Assembly (NCBI GenBank): GCA_002118135.1
Contig: BDIU01000103.1
Coordinates: 62,001 to 126,000 of the forward strand
Direction of reading: 5' to 3'
DNA length: 64,000 nt
Origin: Trebouxia sp. TZW2008
Taxonomy: Eukaryota > Chlorophyta > Trebouxiophyceae > Trebouxiales > Trebouxiaceae
Position 1 is the stretch's first letter, and every line of letters starts with the position of its first letter. The position numbers were made by a program, and so were the translations under genes. Below are positions 11,350 to 22,509 of this stretch, in pieces. Under the pieces are notes generated by a model. The model was given only the letters and a program-made list of their open reading frames with translations. It was not told where the DNA came from and searched no databases.

Positions 11350-14089
11350 TCATGCTTTTGCTGGGACTGTTGTTGGAGCTGCAGGTGCTGCCCCTGCTTT
11401 TGCTCCTGCTCTTGGTGGGGTGCCTGGCCTATTGCCAGCACCAGTCACTGCAAACTTCTGCTTCTTTTCTGCTGGTTTCAATATCTGCAACATCAAACAT
11501 CACATTTGCTCATCAACCCAGTGAGGTGTTGCATGTCAAAAGGATGACCAGATTGCCGTTAAGCATGGATGCTGTACTGGCAAACAGACCGGTACTAGAA
11601 TATCACAACACAGGCACAGAATGCCAACAATCCAAAGGTCATCAAATTGATTGTCCCAGTAAGCAAAGAGAGCAGGCATGCATGTTCGAGAGATCATCAA
11701 ATTGGTTGTCCCAACAAGAAAAGAGAGTAGGCATGCATGTTCAAAGATGACCATAAAGATGATCGCTTGGTAAGGAAAACATATTGCTAAGGGTGTGGAG
11801 ACACTGCAGATGGTGTGTGGCATGCCTGTGCCAGTCAGACTCATTGCATTGCAATCAAATCCATCAGCAAGTTGTCTTCAACACAGCTCGCATTCATGCC
11901 GCAGCAAGCAGATGAGAAGTGCAGCTTATACAGCATAGGGAGGGCAATGTATACCTGGAAAGAGCACATGAGGGTCTCATCAACACTCATCATTGCTCCG
12001 GCATTGTCAAACTCCCCACAGTAGTTGGGCGCTGAAAATATTGTGACAAGCTGCCGCTTGGCAAAGAACTCATAGCCATCCTCGACCACCTGCAACGCAC
12101 AGCAAATACACTCAATGAAAGACAGGAGCTGCAATTGCCGGACTGCAGTGTACACGAGTAGTCATGCTTCAATAAGGTCCAATAAGGCTCAGAGCTGCAA
12201 TGAAGCATGCCTAGCCATGCCATTCGCTTGTTTGACACTGAGCTGCTATATGTTGCAGACAAGATATCCATACAGATCAATGTGCAATAACATGCCAGTG
12301 TTGTCATGACGGCTGAAATGACACAGCATTGCAGCAGATTCAGATGATGGGGCTGGAAGCGCTAGAAATCCAGGCTGGCTCTGCAATGACAGTCGCATTG
12401 TTGTACAAAGTCAGCCATTGCATTGCTCTCCATTGATTACTCAAAGTGAATGCTTAAAGCAGTCTGAAATACCGACCTGATGCGCACGGCAGACCAGGTC
12501 TAGATCATGCTTGGTGAGGAAGTCTGACACACTGTCTGGGCCAAAGGTGTATGACACCCCTCTGTCATTTTCACCCCAGCCCTGAATGTCCTTGTCAGGG
12601 TCTGCCCAAAGCAAGTCACACAGCAGGCCTGTATCTGGCACGTCTGTGGGTCTGGGAATGCGCTTGATCTGTTCTAGGGACTTCAACTCTGGTGACAAAC
12701 CTCCATGCATGCAGAGGATCTGCACAGACAGCTGAGACTTGATTGCAAGAGTTGCTGACCAAGTCCGCTCTTGGGGTTATACAGTTGTGAACGCGTTCAA
12801 ACTGTTCAGCAGACTTGAACTCTGGTGGCAAACATCCATGCACACAGAGAGTCCGCCACACTCAAAACTTGATTGCAAGAATGGCCCACGCAATACAGTT
12901 CAACCCATTCACAACTCTGCACATGATGAAGCTGCACCACATGCTGTTACAGTCATGACTGCTTGCACACCTAGTGATCATGCCTTTGTTGATGACAGCC
13001 AATCAATGAACAGCAAGGCTGCGACAGATGAAAGGCTGCAATAGTCTGGTATGTACAGGCTGTAGACAGTGAATTGAAAAGAATTGAGTGGTCGAGAATG
13101 CGCACCTTCTCATCAACCAAAGCAGCGACTGGCAAACAGTTGAAGCAGTCTGTGAAAGTCTTCCATAGGCGAATGTTATACCGCCGTTTGCACTCGTCAT
13201 AGAACCCATAAATTCTGTTGATGGACGCACACTCATGGTTTCCTCTCAACAGAAAGAAGTTCTCAGGGTACTTGACCTGCATACATTCGTGTGTCTCACA
13301 TGCTTTGTTCAGCAATGCTGCCTAGAGTGCCTGAGTTCAAAAGCGTCTCTGATTCATAGGGTAAGTTCAGGCATATACACATGCAGCCCTGTTCATCACG
13401 GCATGAACGCGGCATTTGACACATGAGATTCTCACACTTGCTCATAGCAACGGAGCATTGACAAGAGACACATTGTCTGCATGCTTCAAGTACAGAGTGC
13501 AACAACTCTTGAGACTTGGCTCCGCAGCCTGAGGTCTCCCATGTGGCAGCTGCAGAGCGCTGGTCCCAGTACAAGACAGTACTGACATGTACCTTGTATG
13601 CAAGCAGCAAGCAGATGGTTTCCAGACTCTGCTTGCCACGGTCAACATAGTCCCCCAAGAACAGATAGTTGGCCTCAGGAGGAAAGCCCCCATACTCAAA
13701 TAATCGCAGCAAGTCTGAGTATTGACCGTGAATGTCACCTAAATAAGAGAAATCAAGTTGACGCAAAGTCGTTATAGGGAGCATAGGCCGGCAAAAACGC
13801 GTTTCTTTACCGCAAATCTTGATAGGGGCTTCGAGCTCGAGCAGGTTGGGCTGACTCATGAAAATCTCTTTCGCTGTCAAACATAGCTGTCGTATCTCCT
13901 GCTCGGTCAGTTGTACTTGCTTGCCTGGCCTGCCGTTTCTGACGTCCAACAGTCGATCGATTATATCGTCCAAGATTGCTTCCTCCTGCAACACACATGT
14001 GCTCTTGACCCTTGGCTGCAATGAGTGCTGTGCCTGCCGATGCATCACTGTAGCCTTGCATGCAGCCTGAAGCCTAGCACACTCACCAT
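11350..14089 (-). CDS. PP1: Serine/threonine protein phosphatase PP1 catalytic subunit
   Basis: Seven exons (14089-14087, 13985-13811, 13738-13593, 13276-13106, 12719-12477, 12089-11955, 11484-11350) close perfectly in frame, giving 335 residues, the usual PP1 length. All metallophosphatase motifs are present in order: GDIHGQY, GDYVDRG, RGNHE, the His in MHGGLSPEL, and [12 protein letters not shown]. These bind the two catalytic metals. The N-terminal PP1 signature ([10 protein letters not shown]) is intact. The C-terminal 40 residues are Ala/Pro/Gly-rich with a TPPR, the site that CDKs phosphorylate in PP1. The start codon is the last three bases of the first exon: ATG directly before a GTGAGT donor. 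PP1 works with regulatory subunits in nucleus and cytosol on cell-cycle and metabolic targets. Confidence 0.95.
11637..11746. repeat. 54-bp tandem duplication in last PP1 intron
   Basis: Two units begin near 11637 and 11691 with a handful of differences. They lie in the intron before the last PP1 exon. No exon sequence is included. Confidence 0.9.
12767..12862 (-). repeat. Degenerate echo of PP1 exon 5 5' edge
   Basis: On the minus strand this reads [20 protein letters not shown], a mutated copy of [20 protein letters not shown] in exon 5, offset about 133 bp upstream. The Gly-to-Cys and Ser-to-Pro changes hit the conserved HGGLSP motif, so it would not make a working phosphatase. It lies in the intron. 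Confidence 0.85.
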
Positions 14090-15326
14090 TGTCTATATAC
14101 AAGAGCCCTTGAGGCTGCAAAAGCCCTGTAAGGTCAACAAAGCTATTGCAGCCTGCAAGGCTGGTTCATATTCGATGAGCCTTCAGTAACAGACATGCAC
14201 AGTTGATGGCAACGCTTGCGGGTGTATTAATCGATCTGATGGTCGCTGGCGCAATAGAGGAACAGCACTCTATTGTGTTCCTGCAAAGTTCCTGCGTGCG
14301 TGCTACCAATTGCGTCATGTGTAACTACGGTTATTGACTACGGTAACGGTATAACGGTTTCATTCATGCCTTCCCTCGTGCTGTATTACATGCATTTAGT
14401 ATCCCTTGAGGGAAACTTGACCTGCACCACAAGACGCTGTCATCATGCCAAGGGCCTGTGCATGAGACGTAGCGCACAGCTTGTTGCAAGCCTACCTTCC
14501 GAGACACACCACAATGTCATGCTTGCACATGCGTGAGACAGCATTTGCTGCCTGACAAGACTCGCTGTTCGCTTTAAATCTAACTCAATGTCTGTCAAGA
14601 TTTGAGCCCGGCAAGATGAGGTGATCAGTCCTGTGTGCTTATTCCTATTGGCAGATGCAAATTCATGGATGCTAAATACTGCCTAATCTGATCACTAATA
14701 ACACAACTTGCAAAGTTCAAGTACATGACACAACACCTCATGCACACATGCAAACGGCTTGAGTTAATCATGATGTATCTAAGGTTTTGGGCATGCAAAC
14801 TCTCATCAGATGAGATCATTAGAATTTTCGTCCTGTTTGGGGCCTATTTCCTGCATAGCATCTGATATCGAAGCGGTTGTGCAGGAACATAACTGCCGTA
14901 GTGGATCACAGCTGTTCTGGCAATGGTACATGTGCTATGTACATACTGGTACATGGTTGGCATGGTAGATGGATGTACAGACTAACTCAATCTGTATGCA
15001 GCCTTGCGAGTGCTGCAGACCATACTTACAAATGGTTGGCTGTGAAAAGCGCCAGTGAGAGTCAAGTCACAGCATTGATGTGCAGGCTGCCTCAAATTGA
15101 AATAAGGGAACAGGGCGTCTTTGCATCGTGCTCAATGATTACTCTCGCCTGCCCCTTGGTTTGCGTCGAGTCTTCACCTGCCCAGAAGTCTCCAAATCAT
15201 TGCTCTTATGCTGTCCATTCATCAAGCCTGTAGAAATGCAAATAAAGTCTGGTGTGAAAGGTGACCCTTTGTTATCGGAACACTCAAGAAATTATCGTCT
15301 TGGTGTAAAGACACTGCACTTGGGCA
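14090..15326. other. Intergenic region, no recognised gene
   Basis: This holds the PP1 promoter side and the 3' flank of the next minus-strand gene. Open frames are short and have no motif. Around 14330-14360 are repeated TACGGT/CGGT words. I saw nothing further. Confidence 0.35.
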
Positions 15327-18300
15327 CTAATGACTGCATTCTGACTGCAGTGGTACCTCTGAGTGAGGGCACACCATGATAGGGACATGTTTTGTGTGAC
15401 CAAAGCAGTTGTTCGAAACAACCATCATTGTGAGCAGCACCAGAACTGTGTACAACAGTGCTGTCTTAAAGACCCTTTGACATGCTTGACTCTTGGGCAA
15501 TGCACAGACTGACATGTCAACACATTGAAAATGAGGAACAACAGGACACAACTCACTAGGGTCTGGCACTGCATTGCTAGTGTGCTGTTGTGACTGCCGA
15601 CTGCCGCTGTGTTCACTTGCTTGTGCTGCTCCTGTTGCAGCCAAATCCTGAGCTGTGCCCTGATCTTGACTTTGTACATCCAAGTTGGCAAGTCTAGTCC
15701 GAACTGCAGCCTCTGCATCAGCAGGAGCAATTGAGGGTGACTGAGTGGTGTCATGCTTGAAGCAGCAATGGTTGGGGTGATGTTGATCTACAAAGAACGT
15801 GCACTGACAGCTGCCATTGTTGTAAGGCAATGACAAGCGTTCAAGCACACCACAGTTGAATCGAGAGGAAGGCATCAGCAGTTGAAGGTGACTGCATGGT
15901 GGCATGCTTGAAGAAGCAATGGTTTGGCTGCTGTGAAGCTGCACATGAACTTGCACTGAAAGCTGCACATGAATTTGCACAAGAAGCTGCAAGAAGCTGC
16001 CCTTTGATGTCAGGCAATGGAACGCTGACATGCCGCTCAGCCATAATCTGTGCACTCACCAACACTGACTACGATAAACGAAGACAAATAAAGCAGATAT
16101 GACAAGCAGCGGCAATGGCAAGCGCTCAGGAACAAAATCCACAGCTGGACAGGAATGATGCCAACAGCTGCCTAGCAAAGGCTGTACCTGAGCTTGAAGA
16201 AGTACCAATGGCACCAGCAGGGGAGGTGTTGGGCTGCACCACAGGGTCAGCATGTGACAGGCTGACTGCTGGCACTGCTCGTGGACCCTGCAACCATACC
16301 ACAAACATGTTGCTCTTGTACAAGCTGACTCTGACGCTGATGAATGTATGATCGAATGACTGACTGACTCACTGTATGAATGTATAAATGGGCAATTGAG
16401 TAAATGCATGACCCTGATCAAGCAGTATGAATATGTACAGTTCAGCACGCGTATCTGCAGCAAGGGCATGTCAGCCAGATGCTGCGTAACATCAAGCAAA
16501 GCCAACACAAGCCTTACACCAAAAGACACAATTGGAAGGCCTCAGATGGAGCATAGTGTCCCTTCTCTGCTTGCATGACAATTGTAATGCGGTGCGAAGC
16601 AGAGCCCACCTGACTTTGACTCTGAGCGGCGGCTAGAATGACATCCAGCGCTTTCTGAGACTCGGTAATGCACTCAGAGAAGGCAGTCACCCAGGTCTGT
16701 ACGTCCTCTTGAGACCACAGCTCATGCAGCAGGTCCTTGTGCCTGTCCATCTCCCGGAATTGTGACTGAGAGCTGTCCCGCATGTCAGTGCCAATGGACA
16801 CATATTCCTGTAGCAGAGCAAGCTAGTCAAGACAATTGCATATATTGGTGCTTGCTGCTTGCATGAAAGATGCACACCTGGAATATGGGTAGTTTCTGCG
16901 CCTGCCAGGCAATGGAAAGCAGACAGAGAATGTAAAATCAACGTGGATATTAGCCTGAAATTGCATTTCTGGTGATACAGTTGGGGTTGCTGGTTACTGG
17001 CATTGCCAAGGGCTTCCTTGCTAGCCGCTATCATTTGCAACTGCTCAAACAGCGCTTGCAGGGAAGAAGCGCAGTCTTTCCCATGTTTTCCTTGAGCTTT
17101 TTCTGGTGGTCTGGCTGATGTTGCTGGTTCTTGGCTGGGTCCTCCTTACTGGCCTCACAAATTTTGATGATGTTCCTTGACATAAATTGCAAACAATCAA
17201 GTGCCTCAGCAAAACATTGGACAGATCTGAAGCTGTCTGAGTGTAGTGCTGTCTACCTTGAGCTTCTTTTGATGGTCCAGCTGATGCTGTTGGTTCTTGG
17301 CTAGGTCCTCCTTACTGGCCTCTATCATTTGTAGGTCACGCCCTGTCTTGATGGCTCTTGACATTTTCTGAGCGACATCCTCTGCCTTTGGACCCAGCTG
17401 CAAACCACAGCAAGAGTTCTTGGCGAGATCCCTGACAAGATCAGCAGATGCTGGAGGTGATAGCAGATGTTTGCTTTCAGCCTCTGCACTCCTGCTTGTA
17501 CAAGCAGTGGGAAGGATGCAATGCCTTTGCACAGATCACAGAGAGCTGCAATGCAGCAGGTGATTACTGACGTGTCACCAAATTTGACTTGACGCTGTGA
17601 TAATCAGCTACAGTACAGACAGTCTGTATGACCTTACACTGGGTCTTTAGTAGAGCACTGGGTCTTTGATAGAGTTTGAATGGTGTCCTGTGGCCCCGCT
17701 GTTGGGTCTATTGAGGGACGATAGTGCAGACAGTATACAGTATCACTGCAACAAGCACATTGCTGATGCTGGGGGGCAACAGGACATGCAATGGGTAGCA
17801 AAGCCCAGCAAAGACAGCAGTTGAGACAGATCCTTATGCCCTCATGTATGTTGCGCACCAAGAGGATGCGGCTTAGACTCTGCAGTGATCGAAATGCGTA
17901 TGCTGAGAATGGCAAGCTGTCTCGAGATGCAGCACACCTCTCGCAGAGTGATGAGCTGTGAGTGCAGAACTCGCTCCAAATTAGTCAAGAAGTACTGGGC
18001 AGCTTCAGACAGCTGCTCCCGGGTGAGGCCCTGGGCTTGCCAACCAGAGGGGCCCTTCTGAGTGCCCTGGCTGCTCATCATGCTGTCTCTGAGGGCATGC
18101 AGGCAGTCCAACTGCTCTGCTGTAGCATGCTGAGTGAAGCCGTTGGTGTGGGCTGCTTGCTGCAAGCAATGGCAGAAGCAGTAAAAAAGCATGCAAGGTA
18201 GCTTTCAGTGAGACAGTCAGGCAGTTCAGCCAGAGGAACTCTTCTGAGAGCCCTGGGTGCTGAGCATGCTGTCTCTGAGGGCATGGAGGCAGTCCAGCTG

Positions 18301-21300
18301 TTCTGAAGTGGCATGTTGAGTGAAGCCATTGGTTTGAGCCACCTGCTGCAAGTAATGACAGAAGTAGTAAGAAAAGCATGCAAAGTAGCGTTCAGTGAGA
18401 CAGGCAGGCAGTTCACCCAGAGGGACTCTTCTGAGAGCCCTTGGTGCTGAGCATGCTGTCTCTGAGGGCATAGAGACAGTCCAGCTGTTCTGGTGCGGCA
18501 CGTTGAGTGAAGCCATTGGTGTGAGCCGCTTGCTGCAAGCTGGCAGGAGAAGTGGCCAGTGAAGTATTGGCTGTGACTGTGTCTCGTTGTTGCTGTTGAC
18601 ATTTTTCTGCTGTTGTAACACTAAAGTCTGACATACTGCTGCTCTTGTCAGGCAGAAGACTGACATATACATACTGACGACAGCACTCTCACATGCAATC
18701 ACTAATTGCTATCAGAGCTAAATGATGCTAGCACAAAGCTGAGGCTGCCATAAGCATGCACATGCTGCCAGCAATAAGCGGCTTGCCGCATGAAGGTGAG
18801 CACTGGTGCGCTGACTTGCGTGTCTAACAGCACAAGAACCATGACAGGTTCAGAACTACACCTTGTGTGCAGCACGCATCTGGTCTTCAAGCTGCCGCGC
18901 TTGCTGCCTCAGCACTTCCAACACCTGCTCACATTCCTGCAGCCAGGCCAGACCGTATCACTCACATGTAGACAAGACAGCACAAGGTTGAATTCACGCA
19001 GTCAGAACAAACTATATATCTCACACCCAACCACAGCAGCACAGCCTTACATTTCTGCAGGGTTTGATGGTATGACTAGTTTCAGACTCATACAAGACAG
19101 CAGGAATCATTCATCTGCGTGCAAGAGTTGACTTGTCACAGTGATGCAGGACCAAGCTATATTATGAGTAGGCCTTATTATCCATGCATTGCCGCCTTAC
19201 AGCTAAGAATACAGCGCAATGTCAGGGAGAGCACATCTTCTGCAGAGTGAAAAGATCGCACGATGCAAAGGCACACCTGAATCTTGCTCCTCATGTTTGC
19301 CAGCTCCTGCGCAGTGACATCATCCCCTCTAGGCTTGTCACCATTGTCAGCTGTGCTCTGCAAACGCAAAGACAACTTCTGCAAACAGACAACAAATGAG
19401 CAAGAAACCTGCAGTAATGACGCATGCATGCACACACGCACTGCATTGAGCAAAGGTAACACCACTAATGACCGCAGGCTCGGCTGTGGTTGAGAATGCT
19501 CAAGTGTGAACGACATCTTTATGTTGCTAATCAGATAACAAGTAGTCAACGCTGCTGAGGAGGCAATGTTCCCGAGACCTTTTGAAATTTGAGCAGTGCC
19601 GTGTTCATGAGTGACAGACATGAGCTGTTGAGAATCATGTGAGAAAAACTGTGGGCTGCAAGGGGTAAACACACCTGAGAGGTGCCGGCTAGGTCCTCCA
19701 AAAGCAGGTCCAGTGCTTGCACAACATGTCCAGCCGCTGTAAATTCTTTCAAGGGAGCTGGCTTGTCTTGGCAGAAGAGCCACAAATGCTCCTTAGACAA
19801 CTCAAAAGCCTTCAGTGCACGGTCCAAGTAGTCCCTACCAGAAGCATCAGGGTCAGAATAGTGAAACAACATCTGGTTACACATACACCCAGTGAATCAC
19901 TACACTCTTCATTCCAGTGATTGATGCTGTAAAATACTTGCGTATTGAGTATTACCTAATGGCCCCAACATATTGCGTATTTCAAGATTTGCACTGCATC
20001 TCAGTGATTCATACTCTGAAATACTGCGCATTGCGTATTACGTATGGTGATCCACTGCATATACCTGTTGAAACTGTTTGAATGGACAGCTAGCAAGCCT
20101 TCAGCGCACGGTCCAATTAGTCCGTGTCAAAAAGGCATGAGCATCAATTTAGTGCAACAACCCTGAAGTGTGTGTAGACTTGTTCAGCTGACTGCGCTCT
20201 GCCAGATTGCTCGTGTGAAGGAAAGTGTCTTATCAAAGACAATCGTGTGTATACCACAGGGCACATTGCATACAAGATGCTGATCACAACAACGGTAGAA
20301 GTCCCACACAGGCGTCCAGCAAACCCTGGGCAAGCAGGAATTGAAGCCGCTGTTGCTCGCTTCCGCAGCCGACACATCACATCATATCCTTGCCAGAACT
20401 GACACAGCCGCTGTGCCATCACTGCATAATGGAAGCAAATTGACATGCTCCATCACACCAGGGAACAACCTGTTTTGACCGGGCCAAAGTAGCAGTTACT
20501 GAGAGCGAAGCGAGCCTGGTCTGAGCAGATCTGAGCATGTGTTTCAAGCAAGCTGTTGACTGTGCAAGTTGTTCAGTGTGAACAGTTCATTTGTTTGATT
20601 ATAAGTGTGTGCTAGACAGGCTCAGCAGGCCCAGCTAGGTACGTACTGGAGCACCCAACTGTCTCTAACCAGGCTGGTCCTGTGCTATTCCTAATGGGTG
20701 GATCAAAGCTTAATTGAAGGCTGATGGAGCTTGTGTGATGAGACCCTTTCCCATGCAGATTTCACTGCTCTCACTGATCTGACCATTGTACGTATGGATC
20801 CAAACATGTTTACAATGCAAGCTTCTGACTATGCAGCTGTCTCAGTATAAATCGCAACTTACTTGGAGGCTGATGGAGCTTGTGTGCTGGGACCCTTCCC
20901 ACGCACAACTCACTGCTCTCACTGATCTGACCATGAAGGTGTAGCTGTGAGCATGTTTACAAAGCAGGCTTCTGACTGTGCAGCTGTCTCAGTATGAATC
21001 ACAACTCACTTGGAGGCTGATGGAGCTTGTGTGCTTAGGCCCTTCCCCATGCAAAACTCACTGCTCTCACTGATCTGACCATGGGATTGCAGCTCTGAAA
21101 GCATGCTTACAAAGCAGGCTTCTGACTGTGCAGCTGTCTTTAGATTACAACTTACTTGGAGGCTGATGGAGCTTGTGTGCTTAGGCCCTTCCCCATGTTG
21201 TCAAGATCTTGTGCCTGTGCAGCAGCCCTATCCGGCACATCTGAGCTGAATGAGTGGTCACTGCTGCCACTGCTGATAGGCTCATTGTCCAGAAGCAGTC

Positions 21301-22153
21301 TGACAGCAGCAGCAAGCAGCGTCTGTGCTCTCTGCTGTGTGCTGTCTTTGCTACTGTTGGCAGAGGCAGGAAGCAGCTTGGTCAGTTGGACAATGGAAGT
21401 CAGCAGTGCATCTAAGGTGTTGCGTCGAGTGAAGTCAGGCTTGGCAGTGGTCAGCAGGGTTGCAAAGTGACTGAGGTCTGATCTTGTGGGGAATGGGGGT
21501 TCCAGACAGCGCTGTACAGTGATCTCGAAAGCTTGGCTGAGAACCAGGACCTGCAGTGGTTTGGCGTTTTTGGAGACGACTCACGTATGCATGGCATTGC
21601 AACGATGCTGTACATGTTGCAAAAAGACTCACATCTCCAAAGGTGCAGCTGCTATCGCCATCAATGAAGGTGTTGCTGTCTTTATCTTCAACCTGCAGAA
21701 GGCAGAGCTGATCACAGCCTGCGCACCAAGCAAAAGCAAGTTCTTGCCTTTGGAGTCAAATCTCGCCTGCTGCTGCCAATGCCTCCACTGCTTGACGCGG
21801 TCAGCGCTTGTACGAAATGTAGTCTGGCTGGCAGCGTTTTCAAGATCAGTGATCCCTTCTGCAATGCCCAGCTGCTTCGCACTGGCAGGAACGGCGGGGT
21901 TGAAACTTGTCATGCTGCCTTTTCTGGAATGTTTTCCCGCAGGCTGGAAACCGTCATCATCTACGGTGTCACTCTCACTAGCATGCGCAGGCTGAACTGC
22001 CGGAGTGTGGACAGCCTCCTCTGTGCCTGACGGAGGCAATGCAGGCGGTGCAGCCTTCTTGCTTTTCTTCGATTTCTTCTTTTTGTTCGCAGACGTAGAT
22101 GATTGTTGCGATTCACCCTCCAGAAGCGCAAAGCTGTTGACGAAAGAAGCCAT
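15327..22153 (-). CDS. Long coiled-coil protein with C-terminal hydrophobic anchor, function unknown
   Basis: The gene is multi-exon and only partly resolved. Supported exons are: first exon from ATG 22153 (ASFVNSFALLEG, then a KKKKSKKSKK basic run) to roughly 21760; 21692-21633; 21550-21156 (a well-formed helical exon, LSQAFEITVQRCLEPPFPTR); about 19870-19685; about 19380-19276; 18940-18866 (heptad-like VLEVLRQQARQLEDQMRAAH); a repeated exon at about 18590-17950; about 17400-17255; 16800-16612; about 16290-16191; 15720-15555; and a last stretch ending at 15327. The end carries one hydrophobic segment (ALLYTVLVLLTMMVV) that could anchor it in a membrane. The first intron needs a GC donor or an unusual join. 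The family was not recognised. It could be two genes, but the strand and coiled-coil style are continuous. Confidence 0.5.
16960..17330 (-). repeat. Three tandem copies of a coiled-coil exon edge
   Basis: Copies around 17304, 17139 and 17011 read ASKEDLAKNQQHQLDHQKKL, ASKEDPAKNQQHQPDHQKKL and a decayed ASKEALGNASNQQPQLYHQK. Spacing is 165 and 128 bp. The first two are open and could both be used. Confidence 0.85.
18030..18600 (-). repeat. Three tandem copies of one exon
   Basis: Anchor words at 18477, 18290 and 18104 give spacings of 187 and 186 bp. Each copy encodes nearly the same peptide, for example EQLDCLHALRDSMLSTQGSQ. The third copy alone continues into GLTREQLSEAAQYFLTNLER. All three stay open, so they might be alternative or serial exons. 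Confidence 0.88.
20085..20155 (-). repeat. Echo of the exon at 19800-19870
   Basis: A copy of the exon segment beginning DPDASGRDYLDRALKAFE lies about 280 bp upstream in the intron, with frame-damaging changes. Confidence 0.65.
20715..21200 (-). repeat. Four tandem copies of an exon 3' end with its donor
   Basis: The exon end and donor at 21156 are repeated at about 21014, 20878 and 20719 (spacing 147, 136 and 159 bp). Each copy keeps about 25 bp of exon edge plus about 115 bp of intron. The outermost copy is the most diverged. The two middle copies keep a GTAAGT or GTGAGT-like donor. Confidence 0.9.
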
Positions 22154-22509
22154 CACACCCAAGTCACGACGAGCAGGCGGAGCGGCAACAAAAGTCAAGC
22201 TCCGTCAGTATGCAGCTTTCCTTTTCGATGGACCTTCGTGCGATTTTATGCTCCAAGGCCTTGCACCGCTCCAGTCACAGGGCAATGGTACATGCATAGC
22301 TAGGAGTCGGGCAGCATGGGCTGCGTGTGTGCGAGGCCAACGGGACTAGGCTATGAACGTGGAGTTCATGCCAACCAGGTCGTCCGGCACAGAGCGCATA
22401 CACTCATTGCTGTGCATACGCACGCAATCGTTGACTGGATCGCTGCAGATCAGCTTGCGGCGGCGTCTCGCGAGGTGCTATGCGTCCTGCGGAAAGGGCA
22501 GCCTGAGGC
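22154..22509. promoter_or_regulatory. Divergent promoter region
   Basis: About 356 bp separate the starts of the coiled-coil gene and the plastid-type GNAT. I saw no specific element. Role is inferred from head-to-head order. Confidence 0.3.

Noticed and set aside
16056..16529. 157-residue minus frame
   Set aside because: No motif; it crosses a probable exon of the coiled-coil gene in a different frame.
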